From positions 321,657 through 385,656 of the forward strand of contig NW_025936059.1 of the NCBI RefSeq assembly GCF_000764305.2: 64,000 nucleotides of DNA. Reading direction: 5' to 3'. The translations under genes were made by a program, and so were the position numbers. Below, one piece after another: positions 22,701-34,941 of the stretch. This DNA comes from Hyalella azteca. Lineage: Eukaryota; Arthropoda; Malacostraca; Amphipoda; Hyalellidae. The notes beneath the pieces are model-generated. The model was not told the origin of the DNA. It worked only from the letters and a program-made list of their open reading frames with translations, and made no database searches. The stretch's first letter is position 1, and each line of letters starts with the position of its first letter.

Positions 22701-24856
22701 AGTATATAGTAAGTAACGAGAAAGCAAGAAGAAAAGTCCCAGATCAATTTCTTCAATAATTCCTCTTTTCATTAGCTAATTTGCTCAAAAACTTCTTTAT
22801 TTAATTTAATCATAATAATTTAATCGTAACAGTTGCTGTAATGATCCTTCGTGCCGAGGTTAAATAATGATCTCGAGTTAACACAATTAATTAAATATTA
22901 ATGAAAAGTGAACACTTAACTTAAGAAATCGAACAAGTTAACGCGAACATGGGTATCGTAATAGGGTACAGAACTCTTCTTTCATATGCTAGGGCACAGC
23001 ATAGTAGAGGTTTCTCACATCACAGTAACAAATTATATATGCACAACACTTCAGTCTTCTTGATAGCCACTTGTGATCTTCTATCCGGGTTGACTTCTCC
23101 CTACATGAACAAAATCGAAGTTACAATTAATCGGGTAATTCCCTACCAGATATCTCACATAATATCAACACACCAAATAAATACAATATTGATAAATATC
23201 GACAGTTACACATAGTCACATACCTCTGCAGTTGTCTGAATTCACTAAACTAGTCCTTGCTTTGGTCCCACAACAAGTCAGCTCTGAATTCTTACACTGC
23301 TACGGGATCGTCAACACCTTAACTTATTCTACGTTCCACACATTAGTTACTATTATTCTTTTTCTCCCTCTGTTTTCCAAAGTACACCTGAATATTCAGC
23401 TAAGATCCCTACAGTTGCTCACGCCTAACTTATTTCATTTTTTAATTGACGATGGAGCTGATTTACAAAGCTTTTTCAATTAAAATACGATGAATTTACT
23501 CGGCAATTTCTCTACTATTAACCTCTCAAATAAGAAATTTAAACATCGTTCAACGTTAATGTTTGTTTGATTCTGTCTTCGTTTGCTACTTATTTTTCCA
23601 GTATTTTGTGCTCCAGCTATTATACAATGATACATATAAGACTTGCTTCATACGAATATCTATTCCTTTTTAATATGTCGCTCCTGCAAGGGACATCAAA
23701 TTTAAAGTAGAACTTAATCAACACATATAATGGAGGAAAGACTTTCTCCTAAATATTTAGTAAGATGAACCACAGCCAGCAAAATTTTACATAGTTTTCT
23801 GTGAAAGTAATAAAGTTTATGCCATTCGTTTCCCATGCTTGAACGGAAAAACAGATATATCGTCCACTCTGTAGTGAAAACACATTTGACACTATAAATT
23901 TTGAACAAATTTCTTTGTACCATGCTATTTAGCTCTGAAATTTGTACGATAGTAATAAATCATATTTAATAACGAACTATACCAACCTTAATATTTCAGA
24001 ACATTCATCCGCAGCTTCGGATCTGTATACGTAGCTCCGGCATTGATAGCTTGCTCATAAAATTCGCTCCGTTCCATCTAATAATATACGAAAAGAATAA
24101 AACTTTGAAATTATCACATGTGAAATCATGAGTGAATTTCTTGCTACTCATACATATTTGACCATTCGACAATGTATCAGTTTTTACCAAAGATACACAT
24201 CACTCTCTTGCAATTTTCTAGTAGTGCGTTAAAAAAACATAGTCATTGCAGCAATGAACTAAGCTAAACTGCAAAGAATGTGAGAATCCCGGGTTAGAAC
24301 GTGATATTCGTATTGGTTAATTATCATGCTTAGGAAGGTGTAGGTTTTCGGGGAATTTCTCTGCGTAAAGCCAATGCACCGCGCAGTTTGCTGGGATAAA
24401 TGTAAATCTTATCACTTCGCGCAAACGGTCGTGCAGAGGGATGCACGCAGCTCAGCCGTCGCCACAAATTTAACTCTTAACCCAGCCTTTAAGTAAATGC
24501 TCTGCAAAAACATGCATATGTTGTGGTATAGAGGCTGTGAAAAATATACAGGCTTGATAAGTGGCTGCTGGCTTACGGCACCTATGGCTCCAAGCACATA
24601 AGTTAAAAACTGCAAATACTAATCTACTCAGTAGCATGCTTGCTCACGGGCAAGAACATGAGAGTGATTGTGACATTGGGCAATGCTGCATGGCCTACAA
24701 TATGCAACCCCTACAAACATCCCGAGCCTCACACAGGGCGCACTGGTATAGGCTCTTTTCGGTGAGTGCAGAGTATACTCGTGTGAGGTCCTCACCGCGG
24801 ACTGCCAAATTTTTCTTCATATTAATATATTATAGTAATACAGATTAATAACTAGT
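22701..24856. other. No supported gene
   Basis: AT-rich sequence. Frames at 22949-23215, 23232-23483 and 24561-24848 have no recognisable domain. 23465-23570 resembles the ends of the 2.1-kb duplicated unit. Confidence 0.4.
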
Positions 24857-25144
24857 ATGAATATTTCATTATTGATAAATGTGTCCGAGCTTTACCTGGC
24901 ATTAAACATCACTCACATCAATTTCTTCGTCCTAGATGTGGAGCAAGTCGAAGAGAAAATATTATTCTACTTTCCGTTTGAGAAAATAAGCGTGGATGTT
25001 TGGGCTGTAGAACACGTGACCGGCTACGAAGACGTTTCATGTTTTATTCGTTTCATGATCAGCAAAGGTTACTACTATTTCGACGCGCTGTGTGCCGAGG
25101 TGCCAGACTTCATTTTTGTCAGAAAGGGGAGTGAAAATTTTTAG
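24857..25144 (+). CDS. FkbM-family methyltransferase-like C-terminal exon
   Basis: A frame of 95 codons ending in TAG at 25142-25144. The sequence follows the C-terminal third of FkbM-type methyltransferases: LALNITHINFFVLDVEQVEE, PFEKISVDVWAVEHV, then an RFMISKGYYYF helix-strand and DFIFVRKG at the end. In the family the motif is usually SLDVEG-E, followed by a strand ending VEH; here VLDVEQVEE has lost the usual Gly. Arthropods have expanded families of such proteins, including Star-like ones. The frame upstream is short and no clear acceptor is seen (perhaps tattatag near 24834), so it could be a terminal exon or a decaying paralogue. Confidence 0.5.
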   Translation: MNISLLINVSELYLALNITHINFFVLDVEQVEEKILFYFPFEKISVDVWAVEHVTGYEDVSCFIRFMISKGYYYFDALCAEVPDFIFVRKGSENF

Positions 25145-25676
25145 TCTTTACAAGTGCCAATGAAGTCATCGAACAGATCAGCCATCAGCCATCTGCCACT
25201 TCAAGAAGGTCAGAACAAGAACCAACTACTCTCTCGCAGTCGAAGACTTGCGTGACTTGCATCACTATCCTCAGTTGATTTATAGAGATGTTCCTGAGGT
25301 CAATCCCGTGCCGTTGGTTGGAGATTACTTCTTATCATGGAGTCCAAAAGCTGAAAATTCGAGTTCAATTAGAAAATATGTCGCGCTGCAATAACCTAAA
25401 GCCCATGTTGAGCAAGACTGATTACCAGCACTATTTTATATCTCGTCAAATTTGCTTATTAGAATTGACATAAAATCCATGATTGTGGTTTCATGCACAC
25501 ATTATGAATTGTATCTTAATTTGAGGATTTACTGTTTCCTTACCTGTAGCAACTACGCCGAGCCTTCACATAATAGTGAAGAATATAATCAAAAGGCGAT
25601 GGACCTCGTATCAATAAACTGATGATGTGAGCAATGCTACAAAAATAATACATTCAGAAGTCCTTCCTTTCGGTAG
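25145..25676. other. No supported feature
   Basis: Possible 3' flank of the FkbM-like exon. Nothing else is recognisable. Confidence 0.35.
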
Positions 25677-26195
25677 TACTACTGGCATTGCCTCAGGAAT
25701 GATCCAAAGGCAGCTTTTAGCCGCCAAAATGGCGGGGGCAGTGTAATGGTGTGGGGGGCCTTTCATGCAAACGGGACGAGCGAGCTCATCTTCCTCGAAG
25801 GCAACCAGTGCGCGGACGACTATGTCAAAACGTTCGAGGACCATCTACTTCCCGTCATCCGCCATCAAATTCGCCGCTGTGCCATCTTCCAACAAGATAA
25901 TGCCTCAATCCATACGGCGCGCACGACCAAGGCATTCTTCAAGCGTGTCAAAATCCGGGTTATGGACTTGCCAGCCAAGTCCCCCGACTTGAATCCCATT
26001 GAGAACGTCGGGGGGTTCATGGCTGGGATCGTCTACGCCTGCGCGAAGAAGTATGACACGAAGGAAGAACTCGAGTTGGCCATTCAAGCCGCCTGGTCCA
26101 ATCTGGACCCCAACTACCTCCGTAGATTGTCTCAGGGCATGAAAAAGCGGTGCTTGGATGTCTACAAAGCCAACGGGGAGCATATCGGTAAATAG
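25677..26195 (+). pseudogene. Tc1-like transposase fragment, copy 2
   Basis: Begins at YYWHCLRNDPKAAFSR and continues through SVMVWGAFHANGTSELIF, FQQDNASIHTA and DLNPIENVGG to HIGK and TAG. It keeps the second Asp and the Glu of the DD34E triad but lacks the first Asp and all DNA-binding parts. It differs from copy 1 at scattered residues, mostly conservative (for example HSA to HTA, AKY to AKS), so both descend from a once-active element. Confidence 0.9.
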
Positions 26196-26427
26196 CCTTT
26201 AGTTTTGCAGCTGACGTATGTTTTGTCTTGCCTAAAATGTCGGCTAACCTTTTGCGTCGGTGCAAAAACATGTGTTTTTCATTTTCTCCGTTACTAATTA
26301 CACTTTCACTACAGTATATTGTATTTTGATTACTGAGACCAAGACGATTCGTTTGCCACCATTTGCACAGTAAAAATCGCAAAACTCGATGTGTTATGAT
26401 GTGGGGCTAACCTTTTGCGTCGGGCTG
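25677..26427 (+). mobile_element. Tc1-type transposon copy 2, 5' truncated, inserted beside an 11-bp array
   Basis: The same family as 14144-15233. The intact right end has the 18-base site ggctaaccttttgcgtcg at 26242-26259 and 26405-26422, 163 bp apart exactly as in copy 1. The terminus CGGGCTG is followed by TA (26428-26429), where the 11-bp gtagttacggg array starts. The left side stops abruptly within the catalytic domain. Confidence 0.9.
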
Positions 26428-27797
26428 TAGTTACTGGATATTGACGCGGTATTTTTGGGATAGCTGCGGGATAGTTCCGGGGTAGTTACGGAGTAATTAC
26501 GGAGTAGTTACCGGGTAGTCACGTGGTAGTGGCGGAATAGATACGGGATAGTTACGGGGTAGTTACGGGGTGGTTACAGGGTAGTTAAGAAGTAGTTACG
26601 GGGAAGTTACAGAGTAGTTACGGCGAAGTTACGGAGTAGTTACGAGAAAGCTATGGGATAGTTACGGGGTAGTTACGAGGTAGTATTGGGGTAGTTAGGA
26701 GGACTTTACGGGGTAGTGACGTGGTAGTTACGAGGTAGTTACGGATTAATTACGGATATATACCTAGTATTTACGTGGTAACTACGGGATAATTACGTGG
26801 AAGTTACGGGGTAGTTATGGGGCAGTTACGGGGTATTAACGTGATAGTAACGATGTAATTGCGGGGTAGTCACGGGGAAGTTACGGGATAGTTACGAGCA
26901 GTTACGGAATAGTAAAGAGGTAATAACGGGGTAGTCACGAGGTAGATACGAAGTAGTTACGAGATAAGTATGGGATAGTTATGGGGTTGTTACGTGTTAG
27001 TTACGGAGATAAGTACGGGGTAGTTACGGGGTAGCTACGGGATAGTTTCGGGGTAGTTAGGGGGTAGTAATTAGGGGTAGTTACGATGCAGTTTCCGGCC
27101 AGTTACGGGGTTGTTACGGGATAATAACGGGATAGTTGAATCTGTAATTACGGGATAGTTACGAAGTAAGTATGTGGTAGTCACGGGGTAGTTACGTGGT
27201 TGGTTCGGGATAGCTACGTGATAGTTACTGAGTATTTTCGGGATAGTTACGGGTTAGTTACGGGGTAATTACGGAATAGTTACCGGTAGTTACGGGGTAT
27301 TTACGGGGTAGTTACTGGATAGTTACGGGAGAATCTCGCGGTATTTAATGAGTAGTAACAAGGTAGTTACGAGATAGTTACTGTCACTGGATAGTTACGG
27401 GATAGTTGTGGGATAGTTACGGGATATTTACGAGTTAGTTACGGGGAAGTTGCGGGATATTTACGAGTTAGTTACGGTGTAGTCATGGGGTGGTTGTGAT
27501 ATGGGAAAGGAATGGTTACGGGGTAGTTACGTCGATGTTACGGAGTAGTTATGAGGCAGTTACGGGATATTTACGGGGTAGTTGCGAGGTAGTCACGAGG
27601 TAACAACGGAGAAGTTACGGGGTAATTACCGTTTAGTTGCGACGTAGTTATGGGTGGTTACGGGATGGTTTTGAGGTAGTTACGGGTAGTTACGGGTAGT
27701 AACAGGGTAGTTGCGAGGTGAATGCGGGGTTGCTACGAGGTAGTTACTGGGTAGTTACGGGGAGTAGTTACGTGGTAGCTATGGGATAGTTTCAGTG
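26428..27797. repeat. Degenerate 11-bp array (gtagttacggg), about 1.37 kb
   Basis: More than 100 imperfect units of an 11-mer, GTAGTTACGGG with ggggta/gggata/gagata variants and occasional 10- or 12-base units. One strand is G-rich and very poor in C. It starts at the TA next to Tc1 copy 2 and ends at an N at 27798. No coding frame survives. Confidence 0.95.
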
Positions 27798-27806
27798 NTT
27801 ATTGCA

Positions 27807-27910
27807 GGCCCATCATCTCGGCATAGTGATAGTTTGCCGAACAACGAGACCTGCCTGATTTTGCCGGTCTCTTTGTTCGCCAAACTATCACCATCCCGAG
27901 ACGATGGGCC
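27807..27910. mobile_element. Imperfect hairpin of about 104 bp, relative of 12021-12122
   Basis: Left arm ggcccatcatctcgg...tagtttgccgaacaacgaga and right arm tctctttgttcgccaaacta...ccgagacgatgggcc are complementary with mismatches. The right arm matches the unit at 12021. This suggests a small foldback element in the family. Confidence 0.75.
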
Positions 27911-30573
27911 GTCAACCAGGCCGGTCTCATTTATGCCCAGAACTGCGGTGGATTTCATTCTTGCAAGCCCAAATTTGCTTCTGCCTATTTCGAGTCGAAA
28001 CCGTGTCACCCCAACCCAGTAACACTGAGCACACACAACTTCTACGCGAGGGGTAACTCAGCCAAAATGAGCTTACCTCAACATCCCGTTTACAATGTAC
28101 AAAACAGACCCTAAACACTTTCTAAGTGCAAAATAATAGATAATATAATACAATAAAGTTATCTTTTTTTTAATCATTTGGCAAACTAATCACAGTTAAT
28201 AGTCGAATAATCTTAAACTAATTCCAAAGTGACCAAACTCTCCATCGTTCATGACTATCTAGCGCGCACCGTCGCCAGGCCAGGAGCAGCTCAACGAATC
28301 AAGTTGGAGCTACAGATTCGGTCTCGTCCCAAGACACTCACAACTATATCTTACAAATATTACAGCTAGACGAGATTCCATATTACAGTCATGAAATAAA
28401 TATTTGTTTACGCATTGCTTGGCATAAATAAATTAAACCCTTGAGTTAACAAAATAATATCACAGTTAAATGAGATTCCATTTTACAGTCATAAAATAAA
28501 TGTTACCAACAATTTACTAGTCACTAATCTAAGCACATGCAAGATTAATAGGACGTACAGTTGAAACAATGCTTCCTAGAACAAAAAAAAATATATACCA
28601 CGAAATAAGCATCTTGTCATACACGGATCAAAGTTATTGTTTTGAAATTTAAAAAAAGCAAAAAAAAAAGTATTTTTTATTTATTTATTCTTTTAATTTA
28701 TTTTCCCTCATTTTTTAATATATTGATTTGTTATCTGGCTTTCCTGAAAGTTTTTTTTTTGCATATTGACAAAAAATCGAAAAACCACCCATGGCGCCAG
28801 GAAGACAAAGTCCTGTATTAAGGACCTGAGCCCAAGACCTGGGTCATGCTACATACTCTTGGAAGGCCAATCTTCAACCAATCTAAAACTATAACCTAAA
28901 TCACGACACGTTTTAAAGTATTCTTTAAATCGACATAAACGTGAAGTCACGGATGGACCGACGGACATGACGAGCACAATAGCGCCATTTTCCATATATG
29001 AGAAAATGCGCTGAAAACTGGACATATGATATTCTGACGATGGACGTCGTATCGAAATAAGAACAAAATTATTTGTTTTGACTACTTGTCTGAAGGTTAT
29101 AATTAAGCACGGATTGATAGTTAGGGTCACCAATTTTAGAGTGTTTGATTCGTGAATGATAAATGTTCTCGTAGAATGAACGAAAGTTAATTACTAGATT
29201 TTAATGTGCATTCCGTAATTGGGAATCAGTAAAAGCGAGCTGCATTAAACGCAGCTGTATAAATTAGCATAATTTAATATTAAACTAAGGGAAAATAGAT
29301 GCTGAACGCTTTTTCATAGGCAAACAAGGCAGAATGTTTCAAGATGAAGGAACCGAAGCTTTGGATTAATCTAAACCATGTGCACATGAACCAAAGATTG
29401 AAATGTTATGGCATGATTCCAGATTTTTATTATTATTATTTGTTATGAAATTCATTTGCAAGTTTAGCCACGTCAATATTATAGGAGGAAGTGCGGTAAA
29501 ATGGGACATAAGGAACAGAAGGACACGTACTTTATTTTATGTATCAAGATTTAATATTGAACAACAGCATAAGGTAATAATAGCACATAAGTTAGTGCAT
29601 TGATTGACGTAGCAGAGAGACGTGTTGCCCTGTCCTGCATTCCCTGGTTATCAGCATTTTGTTTAAAGTAAGCCATTAAATATTTTTCATATGGTATTAA
29701 ATTTAATAAGAGTGTTTATTTTGCGAACTAAATCTTAATCTTCTGTGTGATTAATTATTATACAATATGATCAAAATTAATTATATTGGGTAATTAGTAA
29801 CTTTGTTCATTAACACTAAAATCGCGGCCAATTCTTTACAACCTGCCTGTTCGGGGTACAAAGAGGCAATTCTCAAATCGAACGAGACGTAAGGACTGCA
29901 TGGTAGATGATGGTATTTGAAGAGACGCGACATTAATTTCAGAGATTATGGAATTGTCGTAATTTCCATTTGGTTTTTCGGGCACATTTCGTAAAATCGT
30001 TGGTCGAAATTGTTCGATTGGGATAACCTGCCTGCTTGAAATTGATAGCTGCGCTAAGCCTATCGATCACAGAGACGCGTCGTGTCACATCTGATTAAAT
30101 GTCGGGACGAATTAATGAGGCATTAAAATTTAGGAGTAGAATGTGGAAAATTATAATGCATTTTGTATGAGTCATTAATAATTCCAATTTATAATTGTTG
30201 ATGCTAAGTTTCAAATTTATTTGCAGTCTATGTAAGTTAGATATAACATAATTGTCTCCATATGTCATATTTTAACGAACGTTTTTAAGTTATCAAGCGA
30301 AAAACTATATGCAGCATCGATTAGAAATCGGTCCGCATATGAACCGATCTGAGGTCACTCAGCAATATGTGCACTTTTGCTAATCCTGCAGATCTAAGAA
30401 ATGAGAGATGACGAGTAAATCGGAATTATTATTTAAAGTTCCCGCCGCCCAAATAAGATAAAAGTGGACATACGAGAACTTGCGTCAATTACTTTGGTAA
30501 AGATTATTCGTGAGAAATTGATAGACTGATGCTCCTGACTGACATGAACTGTTTTCGCGCATTAGATCATTAC
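27911..30573. other. No supported gene; one dispersed repeat
   Basis: AT-rich. The segment about 28930-29030 (cgtgaagtcacggatgg, gacatgacgagcacaatagc, gagaaaatgcgctg) is the reverse-complement relative of 56810-56945, so both belong to one interspersed repeat. The rest shows no gene or RNA. Confidence 0.5.
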
Positions 30574-30723
30574 CAGGGGCCATACTTTCAAACCTGGCTA
30601 AGTGAACGTAAGTACTTACGCTCTATTTTCTTGTCTATGATTGGTGAATTTTGCTTGAAAGCCCGTCAATGATTGGCTGATGAACTTACGATCTCTTAAC
30701 TTTTTTTGAAAGTATAGGCCCTG
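30574..30723 (+). mobile_element. 150-bp MITE family A, copy 4
   Basis: Ends CAGGGGCCATACTTTCAAAC and GAAAGTATAGGCCCTG, with an intact GTAAGTACTTAC palindrome. Confidence 0.87.
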
Positions 30724-31440
30724 AATTCAATTGATAGTTTTATGCAATTATTACAGTGCCTCAATGAATTGCTAAAATAATGAATTTCACATTCAACATA
30801 ATTAAGAAACCCAGATTAAATTTGAAGCTATTAATAAATTTCTATCAGACTCAGATCGGAATTTATTGAGTGAATCAACTTGGCGACGACGATGAAGAAT
30901 CAGATGATCTGGCCCACAGCTGCAGCAAGAGCTATATAGGCAAATTGTTCTTGTTGAAGTCTATTATGTTGAAGTGTTGGATTACTTCATTGGCCCTGCT
31001 GTGCAACAAGTTCAAAATCAAGTAATCTGTGCCTGTGTAGTACTCCTAAGTGAATTGTGAAGACGATCAACTTTACGATTAGAAGAAAAATCGTGACACA
31101 TAAGTACATTTAAACACGAGTGACAAATGCGTGAAAAATTAATGTCGATAAAGAATTATATTTAATAATTTGTTCTCGTAACACATGTAGAAACAGTTTA
31201 TAGTCATTAAGCCAAGGCCGCTTTCCCCATCGTTATATGTGTCGTGAGTGGAACATTTTATGACGTCACACGCACGTCACTATCGTCGGCTGTAGAGACG
31301 CTTCGGGCTGTGGTTAATTGTGAAAAATCATTGATGTAATCCATAATAATTTTTCTGGTATTTCAGTCTTTGTTTTCAAAGCACTCAGCTCCTCCGTGTG
31401 GTGTAAATACCGTCTCTCAGCAAAATAATTGTTAGTGCAA
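30724..31440. other. Probable upstream region of the gene starting at 31447
   Basis: No coding sequence. It contains a full CRE palindrome at 31261. A candidate acceptor or cap region lies near 31418 (gtctctcag). No TATA box is convincing. Confidence 0.35.
31261..31268. promoter_or_regulatory. CRE-like site TGACGTCA
   Basis: A full palindromic CREB/ATF consensus, followed by a second half-site region (cacgcacgtcac) and lying 186 bp before the first ATG of the gene at 31447. An 8-mer can occur by chance, so its role is a guess from position. Confidence 0.3.
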
Positions 31441-31446
31441 CAGAAG

Positions 31447-31908
31447 ATGCTTTGGCTTCCAAAATGGAAAATGGTGCCCATCTTGCCAGGTAAAGTGTGG
31501 TTACAGTCTTACAGAGCAGATGAAGTTTCGAGCTTTGCACGAACAATTTTGATGGTTAAGTAGAATTTGTAACTGGGTTGACATAGCAGAGATATGTGGT
31601 CGACGATGTGGTTGACCACATCTATTTTCCAGATGTGGTCGCCACATCTGGAATCGTGGACTTGGGAATTCGACAGTACGAAGCCCAACATGGCTGAGGC
31701 ATTTACTCGCGGCTGAGATCATGACAATACTCTTTTTTTCATGTAGTTTGCTTTAGTGTTTAACTTCTGTGAAGTGAACCTTTGACTTAATTTTTGTTGT
31801 TCAGATATGGCAGATGGTGTACCATCATCCCCAGACCTCGGAGGTTCAGTAGAGAACTCGAAGAAGTCAGACGATGAGATTGGATACGAGTCTCAGAAGA
31901 AGAAACAG
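31447..31908 (+). CDS. First two coding exons of an unrecognised gene
   Basis: Exon 1 is 31447-31489: ATG then MLWLPKWKMVPILP plus one base, donor CCAG|GTAAAG. Exon 2 is 31805-31908: acceptor ttttgttgttcag, then a codon split across the junction (Asp), then MADGVPSSPDLGG and a Ser/Lys/Asp/Glu-rich tail ending YESQKKKQ, donor CAG|GTAAAT. The two join in phase to give 49 residues that begin hydrophobic-basic and then become acidic and disordered. I do not recognise the family. The ATG in exon 2 could be an alternative start. Exon 3 in phase 0 was not found before the sequence gap at 33773. Confidence 0.5.
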
Positions 31909-33498
31909 GTAAATGGTAACAGGTAAAATGCATGTTGAACAACAACATATTAGACGAAAATTTATCCTGCCCTTATTTTAATGCTAATAATCATACCCAC
32001 GTACTAGTTTTTCGTCTGATAGAGACACTGTAAAAGTTGTTCATATGTTATTAGAGACGATCATAGTCTGCCTTCTGATGTACGGCATAAGTGTATGCGG
32101 TCATCAAATCAGTCCCACAGGGAGAGCTTTTCCTGAGTAAGATTCCCCTCCTGCTGCTGTGCTGCGATACCTCAAATGAACTGTTGTGGGTAGCGGAGGC
32201 ATACACTTGACTGTGTTCTGAACAATTAAGAGTGTGCCTTAACCCAATACGAGTACCTGTAGTGCTTATGTCACGCTTTTCAGTTCCTAATGGCCCACAC
32301 TGCCAAAACTTGCAACACTAAACGCTTTTACGTTGTTATGATTTCACGGTAGAATAAACTGATGGTACTCGTTAAATGAATAAAACCAACGTGCCTGCAT
32401 ACTATAAAATAAATAGTCTTGTGATGATCTCGCGGCTCCCGACAGATCTTGAGGAACGTGCGCGTCAAGAAACTTTGCGTGGCCCGTAATTTGTTGGATT
32501 GATGGGAAGACATTGTGCTGCATCGCCCGTGGTTCCTCTGGATGGAACATAATTCGTGGACAAATTTATAATTTGAATAACGAAGAAAAATTGAAGAAAA
32601 TGAGAAGTTTGACACAGTTAGGAAATTGACTTAGCTCTGCTTACTGTGTTTTAGTTGCATTTGTATTGTATTTGTATTGCATTGTATTTGTATTTTATTT
32701 ATTTGCTTTATTTTTTTCATATTCAACTGCAACTTGTTAGTGTGGGGAGTAAATTGAAACACTAATTACGTGTAAAATAAATTTGTAAAAATAAAGACAC
32801 AACCAAACTTAAAAAAGCACTATCACAAAAAAGGACGTGTTTAAATTAATGTTTGATATATTTACTATTGCAAAAGACATATCGACGTGCGTAGATTTAA
32901 TGTTTGATATATATGTTTCATCATGTCATCACTCCTAATTCCTAAACATATAGCGGAATAAACCGCTTTGGAATTAAATGTTTCTAAACCATTTTCATGC
33001 TCAGTAATTTTTCCGCCGTACGCTGATCCGTAATGCTATCCCGTAGAGTGGCACGTCTGCGTGCCGTAACCGTAGCGATCACGAAAGTCCTCTGTCTTAA
33101 TAACGGCCGTATTCCTTACAGTGGCCGTGCCGGATGATACTTGTTGGACCTTCATAATTGTCTAAATGATTGCGACAATTTCATTGATATTCAAGCTAAT
33201 TAGATTTAATAATAATGATTCAACTGGGATGTTTTCTAAAATATAACTTTTTTAAATGCGTTAATGTGAGAGGTGAGAAATTTTGCTAGAAGGGGAGAAA
33301 TTTTGCTATGTTAGATCTCTTCATTAACTTCATTTGCTATCTTTATCATAATAATTGAACGTTTTGTAATATGAAAACTCATTTATGGAAGCATTAACAT
33401 TTCGGTGATACATACTTTTATTAAAACGAAGCTCACTAAGCACGAGTAGTAGTGGAAATATGCACATCCTCCTTATTTGATATTTTAAGCAAAATTCA
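31909..33498. other. Probable intron, no feature
   Basis: AT-rich. Frames on the minus strand at 32328-32615 and 33330-33542 have no support. Confidence 0.35.
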
Positions 33499-33772
33499 TT
33501 GTTGTCTCTGTTATACCGGCACGGCCGTGGAGCATCGCACACACCTGCAGGAGCTCCAGATGAAGCTGGTGACAGAGAAGACGTTCCTGGATCGTCCAGC
33601 TACGAGCCGCGCACCGAATGTGCTGCTGCAGCACCTGGCCTGCAGCAGCACAGTCTCACGGAACATTCTGCTGTAGCACCTGACCTGCAGCAGCACAGTC
33701 TCACGGAACATTCTGCTGCAGCACCTGGCCTGCAGCAGCACAGTCTCACGGAACATTCTGCTGCAGCACCTG
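33499..33772 (+). CDS. Possible coding exon or repeat frame running into the gap
   Basis: GC-rich sequence with an open plus frame from 33499 that includes a 45-bp (15-residue) repeat, APGLQQHSLTEHSAA. A second frame, open to 33676, reads HRTHLQELQMKLVTEKTFLD and looks helical. Neither has a clear acceptor. It might belong to the gene starting at 31447, but this is unproven. The region is cut by the N gap. Confidence 0.25.
33630..33772. repeat. 45-bp tandem repeat running into gap
   Basis: At least three units of cctggcctgcagcagcacag plus tctcacggaacattctgctg. The length is a multiple of three. The array continues into the N run and is probably why the assembly broke here. Confidence 0.92.
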
Positions 33773-34433
33773 NNNNNNNNNNNNNNNNNNNNNNNNNNNN
33801 NNNNNNNNNNNNNNNNNNNNNNNNNNNNNNNNNNNNNNNNNNNNNNNNNNNNNNNNNNNNNNNNNNNNNNNNNNNNNNNNNNNNNNNNNNNNNNNNNNNN
33901 NNNNNNNNNNNNNNNNNNNNNNNNNNNNNNNNNNNNNNNNNNNNNNNNNNNNNNNNNNNNNNNNNNNNNNNNNNNNNNNNNNNNNNNNNNNNNNNNNNNN
34001 NNNNNNNNNNNNNNNNNNNNNNNNNNNNNNNNNNNNNNNNNNNNNNNNNNNNNNNNNNNNNNNNNNNNNNNNNNNNNNNNNNNNNNNNNNNNNNNNNNNN
34101 NNNNNNNNNNNNNNNNNNNNNNNNNNNNNNNNNNNNNNNNNNNNNNNNNNNNNNNNNNNNNNNNNNNNNNNNNNNNNNNNNNNNNNNNNNNNNNNNNNNN
34201 NNNNNNNNNNNNNNNNNNNNNNNNNNNNNNNNNNNNNNNNNNNNNNNNNNNNNNNNNNNNNNNNNNNNNNNNNNNNNNNNNNNNNNNNNNNNNNNNNNNN
34301 NNNNNNNNNNNNNNNNNNNNNNNNNNNNNNNNNNNNNNNNNNNNNNNNNNNNNNNNNNNNNNNNNNNNNNNNNNNNNNNNNNNNNNNNNNNNNNNNNNNN
34401 NNNNNNNNNNNNNNNNNNNNNNNNNNNNNNNNN
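33773..34433. other. Assembly gap (661 N)
   Basis: Unknown sequence. The left edge is a 45-bp tandem array and the right edge is LINE reverse transcriptase, so both repeats may extend into it. Confidence 0.99.
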
Positions 34434-34941
34434 GTTCCGCTGCCTCCATGGTTTAGCACCACCTTATCTCGCTGAAGGCCTGCGGCGCGTGTCGGATCTG
34501 CCTTCTAGAAGGCGACTACGTTCCTCGTCGAAGGCTGACCTCGTCGTCCCGTCCTCACGTCTGTCCACAGTCGGCGACAGAGCGTTCCCGGTCGCTGCGG
34601 CCAGAACATGGAATGGTCTGCCAGCATCGGTGACATCTGCTTCTTCGCTGCCGTTGTTTCGTCGACGCCTAAAAACAGAACTTTTCCATAGAGACTTTGA
34701 ATCTTAGACCTAGCTGTCATCTAATCTATCATGTATATTACTGGTTTAGCATAGGTGTTGTTTGTTCTAGCATAGACGTCGTCAGTCTTGGCATATGTCC
34801 TTTGTTTTAGCATAGACGTCATCTGTTATTATCCTCTCGTGTCTTTTTTAGCCACTTGTAACGTGCCCTCGAAGTTCGATCCGAACGAGACGCCACGACA
34901 ATCTCTTCGTGGAATAATAATAATAATAATAATAAGAATAA
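34434..34941 (+). mobile_element. Non-LTR retrotransposon 3' end with ATA tail
   Basis: The frame 34436-34707 encodes RCLHGLAPPYLAEGLRRVSD, then RRRLRSSSKADLVV, DRAFPVAAARTWNGLP and FRRRLKTELF, ending at TAG. This is a very common C-terminal signature of CR1/Jockey-like reverse transcriptases. A 3' UTR of about 200 bp follows and ends in an (ATA)n run at about 34914-34941. The 5' part is lost in the gap. Confidence 0.88.
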
